Shown here: positions 26,201-38,200 of the stretch, in pieces
Numbering within the stretch: position 1 is the stretch's first letter
Layout: every line of letters starts with the position of its first letter
From: Pempheris klunzingeri
Taxonomy: Eukaryota > Chordata > Actinopteri > Acropomatiformes > Pempheridae
NCBI RefSeq assembly: GCF_042242105.1
Contig: NC_092035.1
Span: 2,558,083 to 2,622,082, forward strand
Direction of reading: 5' to 3'
Length of the DNA stretch: 64,000 bases
Notes under the pieces: model-generated
What the model saw: only the letters and a program-made list of their open reading frames with translations
Told to the model about the DNA's origin: nothing
Databases searched by the model: none
Made by a program: the position numbers and the translations under genes

Positions 26201-29200
26201 ACAAACACCTTATAGTGACCCTCCTGATGAATAACTCTCCAAATACGTCAGTAGGTCTCTACATGTTTTACAGACAAAAAATAGTTCCTTTACCCTGGTT
26301 TTATTTATCACACTCCTGTTCTCTAGCAACATAAACATACAGTGTTTGTTTCCCCTGCTTTCCATGTGCGGCACACTCATTATTATGAGCTGCTTGTAAT
26401 GAAGTTGATACAGGAACTCGGGCTTATCCCTCTGCTGCATTCATTGTAAATCACTCCGAGTAAAATGGAAATGCATATGCCGAGCACCTCGATGTAACGT
26501 CCATGGGGATCAGCGCTAGCATGGCTAATGCCGTTACACCAGAAGTGGCTAATGAGCTAACCTTCCGCTTTACCTCTGCATACCTCTCCATAATTATCGC
26601 CTTCAGCTCCCACGAGGGCCAGTGAGGGGAACGACGCATTCATCCCCATCCAGAAAGAATAGAATCCATACAATGGAGACTTAAACTGCTGAAGGGCCTG
26701 ATGGAGTGGATAAACTTAACAAACACAGAGTCGTGGCATTCATCACGGTGGAGCAGCGTCACACTGCAGGAGGCTGTTAGAAGACGCGGTCTTAAAGGAA
26801 AACCTCAAACCTTGTTTCCTCTTCCTTTGTTTCCTTTGTTTTTGGAAAACATTGTCTAATTACCTACTTTTTATATCCGTCATATAACTTTTATATTTTT
26901 AAATTTTTGTCTTGCTCTTTGGCATCTTGGCAAAAGTTTATGATGGAAAAACTTTGGCTCAATTTTGCCGTCTCAAGCACAAACTTTCACAACTTAAAAC
27001 TCTTATTTATCTCACTTTAATGCAGTCAGTGTAGTAAAATGTACTTTTTTATCGGAATAAACAAATTTTACAATTTAAAAACAAGTCTAGAAAGTGATTT
27101 GTTTGCATTAAAGGCATTTCATTTTCAAAGGGACTGCAGGAGGGAGTGAAATTAAGACCACATGAACCACACATCTGATGAAGTCATCTCCCCTGTGGCG
27201 TTTTTATGCTTATGTTACACATTCGGGCAAACTCGAGCAGATATTAATACACTCTTTATGTGTCTGTTCACTTGTGTTCATCTCTGCTTCCATGTGTACA
27301 CACAGTTTGGTCCGTACGAGTGCGTGTGCTTTGTTTGAAACATACTATGCGCCTGCTCGGCCTCCTCTCATTTGTCAGCTCGGACTATTTTCCTCCCCTC
27401 GCTCTCTTTCTCTGCTTCGGCCATTTGCTCCCGATCACACAGTTCACAGTTGCACCTGTTGCTGTGAAATAGTTTGGGGCTTCATGGGAAATGGATTTGA
27501 AGAGAGAAAATGCCGTCGGTGCTGCTAAGAGGCAGAGTGACCTCGGCTGCCAGTGAAGTAGCCACTCTGCTCTCTTCCATCTGCAGCTGTTAATGTCGTT
27601 GAAAAGAGACCTGCAGCGCTTCCAGGACCCGGGTTGGCATTAACTGGCTTTACTTAAGCAGCCATTTTACTGAAAAATACATGATCTTCCTAAAGGTAAC
27701 CTCCATTACGCAAGCTAAGCCCTCATTCTGGAAGCAACCGTGACTAGAGAAGCGGTTAGGACGGGCAGGACACTTTCCCTCTGCGATGTTGTTTCACTGG
27801 CAGAGGAGAGTGGATAATGATCACATAAATTGGAGCATTATTCTTTATTTGTCCTGCGCTTTTCCGTTAAGTTACTGAGTGCTTTTGAGACATTAAAAGC
27901 AACAATAAATAAAAGTCCATTAGGCCAAAGAGTACAAATCCTCACAGGCTGCAAGAATAATTAAAAAAGGGAATTTAAAGTCAATTAATCAAAGTAATCA
28001 ATTAGATCACAAAGCGTATTTGTATAGAAATATTCTGATCCCTCTGCCCAGGAGGGTTTCAGTAGGCACAACACAGCATTTATCTCCCACAAAGAAGCCA
28101 TCTAAACATCAAAAGACCCCAAAAAGACTATGATTGACGTTATGGTGTTTAAACAGACAGACATTTCAGCCCAGGAACTCTAAGGGACTGAAGGAAATGG
28201 AGATAAACGGGGCATTATGCTATGTACCGCTTGCTAGTTCACAAGTGAACAGACATGTTGCATGATTATGGCTGCAGGCATTCGGAACAGTGTTTTACTT
28301 TGCTAACTTTTTTTGACCTATGTCACGACCCTGAGGAGGTTCATGGCCATTTCAGACACATGCATTGCCTCTTTTCTCAGGGTACGGTGATGTGTTTTTC
28401 CACACAAACAAGTTAAGTGATATTTTAATAGAGACAATAGAGAGGAGTAAATATATATATATATATTTCCCTGCTTTTAATGTACCAAAATGATGTGTAG
28501 GAAGCAGTCTTGGTTTCCTGTGTGTCTGAACCGTTGGGTTTGCAGTGCCAGGAACCAAGCAAACGGAGGCTGACTATCTTCAGTCTTGTCAGCAGTCTAA
28601 ACTGGACTAACTCTCTGACAGGTGATGAGAGGCGGCAGCAGCAACGCTAAACTGACAAGCTGTCATGCAGTATTTTCCCCTGGATATCGGTTTGCGAAAA
28701 GCTGCTGCCTGTGTTCATCCGCAGGAAATCAGAGTCTCCTTTATTTTGGCGGGGAGGGAAGTCGATTGGCTCGCTTCAGTTGTGTTTGTGAACGGGATTT
28801 TGGTTTCTCTGCTCTATAGCCTTATTTTCTCAGCCATGCCTGGCTGGTTTTTATTGTCCATCTTAGAAAAGCTTTCATTTTTCATTGGTGTATTGACTCT
28901 AAAGCACTTGGGAACACTGATAAAAAGAAGTACCACAGAAGTGAATTTTATTATTACTAAATGTTTTATTGGACTTTGCAATATCTCATGCATTGAGGCT
29001 GTAAAGACATGTCCTTCCACCAGTTATTCCTTTCTGTCAATGACAGAGGAGGGAAACCATTTCATCTCCCATCCACAGTGGCTTGTAAATCCTCAAATTT
29101 AAAAGCTTTTGAGGGTTTATCTGGCAAAATGAGTAATTGTTATTCCCCCAGGAAAAGTCAACAATTCTGTCTTAACAATCACACTTTCAGCTTCAGAGAA

Positions 29201-32200
29201 AAACTAAAGAATCTCCTCTTCGCCCCCTCCAGGTGCCATCCTGGGACGCTCTGAGACACAGGAGTGCGCCTACTACAACTCCAGCTGGGAGAAGGAGCGC
29301 ACCAACCGCAGCGGCATCGAGCCCTGCTATGGGGAGAAAGACAAGCGGCGGCACTGCTTCGCCACGTGGAAGAACATCTCTGGTACCGTGGAGGTCGTCA
29401 AGCAAGGCTGCTGGCTGGACGACGTCAACTGCTACGACAGGTACGCGGGAAGCGGCAGAACACCTGAAGAAAGACTAGAGCATCACCAGGCCAGAGTCAG
29501 GCTGTCAGCAGGTCGTCTGCTCATGGGCGTCTTGGCAGGGACTGCTGCCCACTTTGAATTTAAAAACCGTCCAGGATAGACTGGTTTTAATAGCTTTTTA
29601 TGTATCTTTTTAAGTTCCTTTTTAAATTCAATTACAGGCATCATCAATTTTAATAGTTTTTTATGTATCTTTTTAAGTTGCTTTTTAAATTCAATTACAG
29701 GCATCATCAGGAAACATTGAAAATAAACTGAAAGGGCATCAAAGACTATCGATTTATTCATTCACTGAGCACAAGCAAGTGAACATTTTTTGGATTTCTG
29801 TCAGAAAGCAAGCAGTCAAAGTATCTCAAACAGGACAAAGCCGGCACATCGTGAAGAAGGCTCGTCTCTCGGTGCACTAAAATGCACCTTGAGCATAATC
29901 TTTGTTCCTCTGTGTGCTTTCTCCGTATGAATGACTTGCACAAGGCTACATTTTTTAATTACCACAGACTGAGGAAATATAAATTGCTTAGCAAATCTCA
30001 ACTGAAAATGGATTCAGTCTGAAGTATGCGTCCAAATCCAGACGTGTAAACAGATATTAATAGACGGTATTATTATAGTTCCTTCCTTGCTAGAACATCA
30101 ACGTGGCATCAGATGCTGGTTTCAGCCAGTTCTGCCTGTGTTTTCGTTTGATTCCCGAGCGTTAAGTTGCTGTAGATTCTGCAGCCCGCACAGTTTGGGT
30201 ACCTCTGCTCAGACGGCGCCGTCTCGCCTCCCTGGAGAGTCCAGAGCAAGTCGAGGGCGGCTGCCACTTCCTTTGGCTTTTATCTGATGACTGTGTGAGT
30301 GTGAAAGAGAGAGTGAGTGAGTGTGTGTGTGTGTGTGATTGTTAGTGTACATGTGTGTTTGTTTGCATGTGTGTGTATTGGCGTGTGTAGGAGTTATTTT
30401 ATAAATGTTTTTCTTTCACATCTTCTGCGGCAGGGCGGGAACGGGGAGGAAGGAGGGGAGTGTGTGTGTGTGCTAGTGTGGAAGTGCTTGTGTGGTGGTC
30501 CAAGTGTGTTTGTGTGTGTTTATGCTTTTTAGAAAACATCATGTCTTCTGCAGTGAGTGCATGGAGAAGTGTGTGTTTGTGTGTAAGCACAGGTTCATTT
30601 GAGCAAGAGTGTTGCGTCCGTGTGCGCATGCAGTGTTGTGCGAGTGTGTGTGTGTGTGTGTGTGTGCACTCACTTGCACTTAAAAAATTAAACTGCCTCC
30701 ATGTCCTTTGCAGAGAGAGGAGAGATATGAGAGTGTGTGTTTCTAATTTCCACCTCCATGTCCCCTGCAGTAACGAGTGTGTGGAGAAGAAGGAGAGTCC
30801 CGACGTTTTCTTCTGCTGCTGTGAAGGCAACATGTGCAACGAGAGGTTCCTATATGTCCCTGAAGCGTTCTCATCCAACGACCTGCACTCGACCGCCTAC
30901 AGTACGTAGTGTAACATGCATACACACACACACAGCAGGGGTTTCACCAGGTTTGTGCAGCAGCCATACCTAGAATTGATTGTCTGTGGTCTGGGTTGTT
31001 TGTGTATTTAGGTTTGCTCGATAAGTTAGGAACAAAATCAGTCACAGCTGGTAGTGGGAAAAGTTACTTTTCAAAGTAACTAGCTGACCTGGAATATTTA
31101 ACTTTTTTTCTATCATTTCAAAACATTTACACAGCATCCAGGCTTTTACTTTGAAGACTTAGTCCTCCACAACGTGTGTGATGTAAGGTACATGTGGTTA
31201 AATCCACATCCAGGCTTCTCAGGCACTGTACAAGAGTTAGCACAGTGCCTGCTGTCACTCACTGTAGTGGATGCCTAACATCTAAAGTTGCAGACAAAAC
31301 AACTCAAGCAACAGATAGAAAAATACTGGAAGACAAGAATCAGCTGAGAACTAAAATATATCACTGTTTTGACCATCACATAATATTTAGTTTGCGTTCA
31401 CCAACCAGTGGCAATTCCAGCGTCCTCCCCCTTCACAGCTAAATTGTCCAACACTCCAGTCTGTCTCTTTGTATTCCTTTAAATTTGACTTTCTGAAACC
31501 TGCAGACACCCTGTAGAGAAATGCGTTTTGCAATCCCTGTGACAAATGCCTCGAGAGTCCCATGATGCAGCTGGTGCAACCCCCTCGGCCCCTACCCGTT
31601 CTTTCCCTCCCTCTCTCCCCGTCACCCCCACCCGAGGACGGCAGTGGCGGTCGGCGTCCATGCGTCGGCGCTTTGACAGCACTGCCGAATCAAACTGTCA
31701 CACCTTGTGATGGGAGGACAGGCTGAGCCAGCAGGCGTCACCCAGCAACTCTTGCAGGGGTCGGACACAGTTCAGAGCTCTGTTATTTTTGGCAGGCGGA
31801 TTACGTTATGTCACGAGATGGATTCGCTAATCCTGCTGCGTGTGTGTCTGTCTGTGTGCGTGCGTGCGTGCGTGCATTGATATGATCCCTAAGCACAGTG
31901 GCAGTAAGCTGTAAGCAGGGTTAGTGCTGCACTTAGAGATGATGTAGCACAATGTCAAGCCAATCGGGCATCTGATTTTTTTTTCCCATTCTTTTTTTTC
32001 TCCCTGACAACGTCCATCATCTTTGATATCTCATCGCTGTATTTTTTAGATGAAATAAGCAGGTTATAGTATTTATAATGTATGTTTTTTGCCTTCATTC
32101 CACCATCCTCTCTATCCTCTCTCTCTCTCTCTTCCCACAGCAACCTCCAATCCATTTTCCCCGAAGCCCCAGCTCTTCAGCACTCTGCTCTACTCTCTGG

Positions 32201-35200
32201 TTCCCATCATAGGCCTGGCCGCCGTCGTCCTCTTCTCTTTCTGGATGTGGCGGCATCACAAACTGGCCTACCCAGCTGCCCTCGTCCCCACACATGTAAG
32301 TCTTACCAGGGTGGAAAAATGCAAACTTTTTGATCACTGTGTTTTGTTTTTTTTCTTTTCTCGTCTTCGCCTTTGGTCCACAACGCTCATCACTGTAGTA
32401 CACAGTAGTTTCCAGAGGTCACCTGTCAATCAAACAGTGTGGCAGGGACTGTGGTGTCCTCTTTCTTCAAAGTTGCTGTTGATGCAGTTAGAGTTCTTTT
32501 TTTGTCTGTTCAGCCATGGGGGCCATTGCGTGCCACTTCATCTGTTAATTGCAAACAAAGGGGAAATGTAAAACGCATCAGTTCCCACGTGGCAAATGAT
32601 TTCTTTCCTGGAAACACGTACTGTCAGTACAAACGCAAAAAAGCTTGGAAATAATGTAGGAATCACCAAGATGTAAAATACAGGATGCACAGACTCAAAA
32701 TCACAAAGCATTTCCTGCAGAAAATGTGTAATTTAGCTCTGGTTGGTTTATTTTCCACATAAGTTTACTGCTCATTAGTTACTCCTGGAATAAAAACAGA
32801 TTATTGTTGTATTGTTTGAAGTTTGCAGCATGACACAGTGAAATTACTGTGCTCTGCCTTCTCTATTTAGCCAACCTTCAACTTCACCAGTGATCTAGTT
32901 TCGCAGTGGGCTGAAACAGCCTTGGCCTTTCCTGCCCCATGCAGCAGAGGGACAGAGCTACAGTCAGCCAGTACAGACACACTGTGCGGAGAGTTTACAC
33001 TGGGATAATTGCTTTTTCACTCTCTTCTTTCAAAGTTGTATAGAAGAATACGCGTGGTTCTGTCTGTTTTCTTTTTCCACAAGTGTCTTTCTGAGCAAAC
33101 ACTTCTTGCTTTTCATGCACCAGACTGGCATCTGAGGAGATGACTGTACTTTGGATGGTTCATATTTTTTCAAATAGGCTTTTAGTCATACAAAAGTGTC
33201 CAATTCAATCTTTGAAATTCTTAAAGCTTTCAATTTTATTAAGTGCTGTTCTAGCAAAAAAATAATGATTGGCTTTTTGACCCACATCTGGTTGTGTACT
33301 GCTTCACCTTTCATTGCTACTTTACATTCTTTCCTTTCCTCTTCTGCCATGTTTGTCATCATCATGCTTTGTTGGAAAAATCTCCTATCTGCACTTCTGA
33401 TCATCTTCATGTCCTCACTTGAATCGGCCTGTTTACTCACCTTTTGCAAACCCTTGGAAACGTTCATATCTCTGATCTTGTTGGACTGAGAATCGGGCTG
33501 TTTTTCTAAATGCCTGATTAATTTAGTTTTTTATGATTCTGGGGCAGTTTTACCCCGACAGCAGCAGAGCTTTATTCTCTGCTGCTCAGCAGCAGGGGAA
33601 AAAGAAAACCCATGCAGAGCTTCCATCGTATGGAAGAGGAGTCAGGGGCCTCTGCATTATTGATGAGGCTTTATATAGGCAAACAAAACTAAACACAGAG
33701 ATGCTTGCAGCTCTGCCTCAGAGGATGGTGGTGGTGGGTGGGTGGGGAATGCGGGGGAGGGAGTGAAGAGAGACATGCAATTCTCTCAACTTAGTTATTG
33801 TATTTGCACAGCACTAAAGCATAGCAGGGAAGAGATAAAAAGACAGGGACACAATATAATCAGGAAACAAATGCTGATATAGCCTGGAAAAAAAACAACA
33901 GTGCTAAGAGGCTTATGAAACATCTTACCTGGGAACAGATAAATGAATAAACAAACAACATAAAGCAAAACAAGATCATGACCAAAGACGAGTGGATCAG
34001 ATAACTAATGATGACACCGTGGAAAAAACCAACAGCTAAAATATTCATAAAATCACAAGGGGAAGAAAATGAAATAAAATAGCCAGAATGGAACAAATGA
34101 AGTCATGCCGGATGTGTATAATCGTGTGTGTGCAGAAGTGTATTAGTGCATGAATGAGTAGGTGAACAAGGACAAGAGTAGGAAAGGAGGTCACTCGTAC
34201 AGGAATGTGTTTGAAAGTCAGCTCATATGTTTTTCTAGAAGGAGATGATGCAGTAAGCCCCACCCGCCTGCTACTTGAAGGAGGCTTAAACAACATATTT
34301 GCGATCACTATCTGATACACATTAGGTCGTTCTTGGTCTGTGGCTTTTTGTAATTGATTACAGCAGGGTATTTTAATTTAGATGATGGAGAAAGCCAATC
34401 GAGAGCAGCGAGATGGATGTGCAGCAGGAGGGCAGTGTGGAGGGATTTATCTGTATGGGTTTTTTTTTTTGTTTTTTTAGTTGTTGTTGAAGAACGTGTT
34501 TTGTGTTGCACCACAGGCTGTGTTAAAAAAAACAAAAAAAAACAGAGGTGACTGCGACAATCACTCAAACAGCTCACTCTCGCAAAGTCATGAAGGACGG
34601 CTTCGAGCAATTCTTACGCCGCTGAGAGTGAAAACACAGTGTAAACCCTGCCTGCTCCACCACAGGTTACTGAGCTAGGCCGTGCAATAGTTACCTCCAC
34701 TTGTTCTTTTAGCTCTTTAGATATTCATATTCAAGTTACACTTATGCCGTTAATCTGAGCTTAAAGTGGAGGCACATCCACATTGTAGGAAGAGTTATGG
34801 AAGTACAGCCCTCTGTTTTTCAAGGGACCAAAAGAAATTTGAGACTTGACTCACAAGCTGTTTTAATGGACAGGTGTGGGCTATTCCTATGTTATTTCCC
34901 GACCAATGAAGCAGCTAAAAGGTCTTGAGTTGATTCCAAGTGTGGCGTTTGTATTTAGAGGTTGTTGCTGTGGAAGCTCTCAGTGCCAGTGAAACAGGCC
35001 ATCCTTGGGCTGCAAAAACAAAAAGATGCACCAGAGAGAGAGAGCAGGAACATTAAGAGTGACAAAACCAACAGTTTTCTACATTCTTAGTAAGAAACAA
35101 AACTGCCATGGTAAGGAAAAACGTCTCCACAACATCCAGATAAGTGAAGAACATATCATGACCCAAGTCTATAATAAAGAGAAGAGCAAATATAGAGGGT

Positions 35201-38200
35201 CCACAACAAGGTGCAAACCATTGATCAGCCTCAAGAGTAGGAAGACCAGATTAGATTTTGCCAACACATGTAAAAAAAAAAACCAGCCCAGGTGGTGTGC
35301 AGGAGCCAAAATAACAAAACCTGTGTCTCTGTCTCAAAACATTATGGAGTTCAGAAATGCTGGCTTAAATATATAATATCTGCCTGCTGCTAAAAGTGAC
35401 TCGTTGCATGAAAGCAAAGTTAATCCCACACGTACACACACACACACTAGCATGAGAGTGGTATCGATCTTCTCATTCAATTATTGGCAAGAAAATGCCG
35501 AACTTTTCCTTTAAGTCACTCCCTATGCAAGCACTTAACGAATTGCGGACAGGTTTTTAGCAATTCACCGCATTAAAACACTTTGTCAGATGAAATTTGA
35601 ACCATTTGTGTGTATTTTGAAATGAGAACATCAGTTGCATGGAAATAATCTGTCATTGTGCTTCATATCGACTTTCAGCCGCTCAGTTTGAGTTCAAAAT
35701 CAGAAGTTATTTCACATATTTAGTCCTCCAGGTGGACCATTTATGCTTTATCATGCTTGTTCCTGTGCTATGGTGCATTCACACAAGCATAATACATTGT
35801 ACTTGGTCATGTATTTTTAATATGATAAGAACAAATTGCCCCCACCTGTTGCTAGTTGGGTATAAAGCGCCCAGTGTGTATGGGAAGTCATTATACATGT
35901 TCATCATAGGTGTTGGTTGCAGCAGACCATTTCTGTCCCCGCTCCTAACATCCATGTGCCAACTACAATGCTGCATCTTTTGAAATGGGCAGAGCGCTGG
36001 ATCACACTGCACACATTTAATCTAAATCTGTAATTAAAATGAGTAGCAATGTGATTATGTCATAAACGAGCAGCTGCAGTGTGAACAGAGCCTCAGACGA
36101 AGACATAACATACCCACAATGCTCATTTCTGAATTTCCTGAGCTTGTGTGTTTACTTTTTAGTGTTCCTATGGCGGTGCACCTCTTTATACCAGTTGTTT
36201 TTCATGTTTATAATCCAGCACCTGAAGCTACTGTTGCACAAAATAGAAATTGGAAATAGGATCATACGCATAAGCACTGACTTGTGGAATTTAAACAGCA
36301 ATTCTGCAATTTGTGCACATTTTCTACATTGAGTTTGGTGACAGGTTTCTCTGCAGAGAAGGTGTTTAAAGTCTCTGCCATTGTTTTCTTTTATAACGTA
36401 ATGAAACATGCAGTCTTCATGACGCAGAAGTAATTGTTCCTTCTTATTGATCATTAAGGATTCATTATCACAGCCCTTAAACTTTATGATGCAAGGCACT
36501 GAAGAAAGAAAGAAAAGAAGCAACAGAGTGAAAAGCGCCCCTGCTGTACTTTCACATATAGTTGTCACTGCTACATTGGGTCAGACTTGAGGTGGGGGAG
36601 TGTTGGGTGGAGTTCACAAAGAAGAAGGTGGATTTATCACATTTGATTTTTGAACACACGCACCATATAGACGTAGTGTCCCTTTAAAAAGATTAAATCC
36701 GGTGTGAAATGCAGAAAAATGATATGCGGCAGAGTAACTATTGCACACTGTCATTATGCTCTAATCGTGGTCCATCATGGACGGCATATTTGCCACCAAG
36801 CCTCCATTATTCACACCACAGTGCGAAGTGGAGGCAAACTGGAATTGATTCTGTCTGAGTACACAGACCCACCGCTTTCACACGGAGAGGCCTGGAGCAC
36901 TTAAACATAAGTCTGGCTGTTTTTCGACCTGGACCCCATTTTCTTATCTCTATCCATCTCACAGATTGATTCTGACCAAAATCTCATCAATTGCTTTATT
37001 ATGGAGCTACTTACATCTTGTTTGTCTGGGTGCAGACTCCCAAAGAACTCCTAAAAGGCCAGTGGACTCCAAACATGCCCCCCTAATCTCTGCCTTTTTC
37101 AGCGCTTTAATTGCTCCAAAATTATTTTGCCACATATTAAACAAATTAAAATTACATGACACCATAGATTTAGTTAAAGCAGCTGTGATTTTGACTTTAT
37201 TGTTGTTTCACCACCTCTTTTTCTTCATTTGCTGGGCAACTGCAGCTGGTTTGCACGTGTTGCTGTGTGAGCGTCCATTGAAATGTGTACATCACAGAGC
37301 AGCTTAGGAAAGACCTACTTTTTCTGTTTGGGGTTTTATTTCCCCAGTGATGGCCTTTCATTTGCTTCCTTCACCTAACATTTGTCATCCATTTGGCTGT
37401 GTGTCAAAGTCAAAAATTAGATAAGTGTTTTAGAGTTTTAAAATTTGAGCGTGCTGCATCTTCTGTTCTGTGTAAAAGGATTTTTATATTTCTCCTAGTA
37501 AGGTGTTCAAAAATGTCATGCTTTGGTGTTGGTACAGAAACTGGGGTATGTTATCAGCATTAGCAAATAAAGGCAAAACATTAGAGGCCTTTGAGAAAGA
37601 CATATTTACTTTGTTATGCCTTAAGCTCCTCAGCTGAAGGGCTTTCATTCACTTTCTTAACCCCACGTTTCTGAGCAGTTTGATGCATCTGTCATCAGGA
37701 TGCTGTTACTCTTTGCATTCATGTTTGTTTGGTTTCAACGTGATCTAGGCACATTTTCTTTTGATCCTCTTACACAATCAATCCATTTTCAGTTGCTCTG
37801 CTTGAGAGCACCATCTAAGTTCTTTAAAATGTACCATCTTTTCCTCTGGTGTCATGCCTGTTAACGCCGTCCATGATTCATGTGGGATTACAACCAGCAC
37901 AGACAGACCTGTGGCCCTTCATGTGTCCCAAACTGTAGCTCTCACTGTCCTGGTCTGGAGCTCAGGAGGGAACAAAAGGTTGTTCAGCGACGACCCATCA
38001 TCTCCTACCTGCCTCTATTTCATCCACTAACTGACAGACAATAATTTCTCTGTTTGCTTCTTATGTTCCTTTTCAACAAGCACGCCTTTCACATTATGGT
38101 GGAGGTAAGAGCAGTTCAATTGAAGTTGAAACACTATTAGTTCCCCTTCCCCCCTTTTTTTTTGGGTTCAGAGCTTGGTATGAATTCTCCACCTCAATCC

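Larger units (their letters stand above)
11229..29232 (+). other. acvr2a: acvr2a intron 1 (18 kb)
   Basis: Donor GTGGGT and acceptor CCCCTCCAG. No internal exon with conserved coding content was seen. It holds a tRNA-SINE (17150-17332), an isolated SINE tail (23565-23620), a MITE-like element with terminal inverted repeats (25909-26172), several microsatellites and a short inverted repeat near 22201-22248. Remaining stretches such as 12500-17000 and 19300-22150 show nothing I can name. Long first introns often hold enhancers, but none can be demonstrated here. Confidence 0.85.
29441..30770 (+). other. acvr2a: acvr2a intron 2
   Basis: Contains a 63 bp tandem duplication (29585-29710) and, from about 30290 to 30690, a stretch very rich in GT dinucleotides with two pure GT runs. 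Long overlapping open frames here (about 150 codons on each strand) are artefacts of the repeat. No exon is visible. Confidence 0.85.
30902..32140 (+). other. acvr2a: acvr2a intron 3
   Basis: No coding signal. It holds a GTGC-rich repeat (31852-31876) and ends in a long CT-rich polypyrimidine tract before the acceptor. Nothing else was recognised. Confidence 0.85.

Noticed and set aside
28665..29102. 145-codon frame just before acvr2a exon 2
   Set aside because: Sits inside intron 1, has no known domain, and is out of register with any splice site that would join exon 2.
30399..30909. Overlapping 150-160 codon frames on both strands in acvr2a intron 2
   Set aside because: They come from GT/CA repeats (Cys-Val or His-Thr runs); only the exon 3 segment (30771-30901) in one frame is real.
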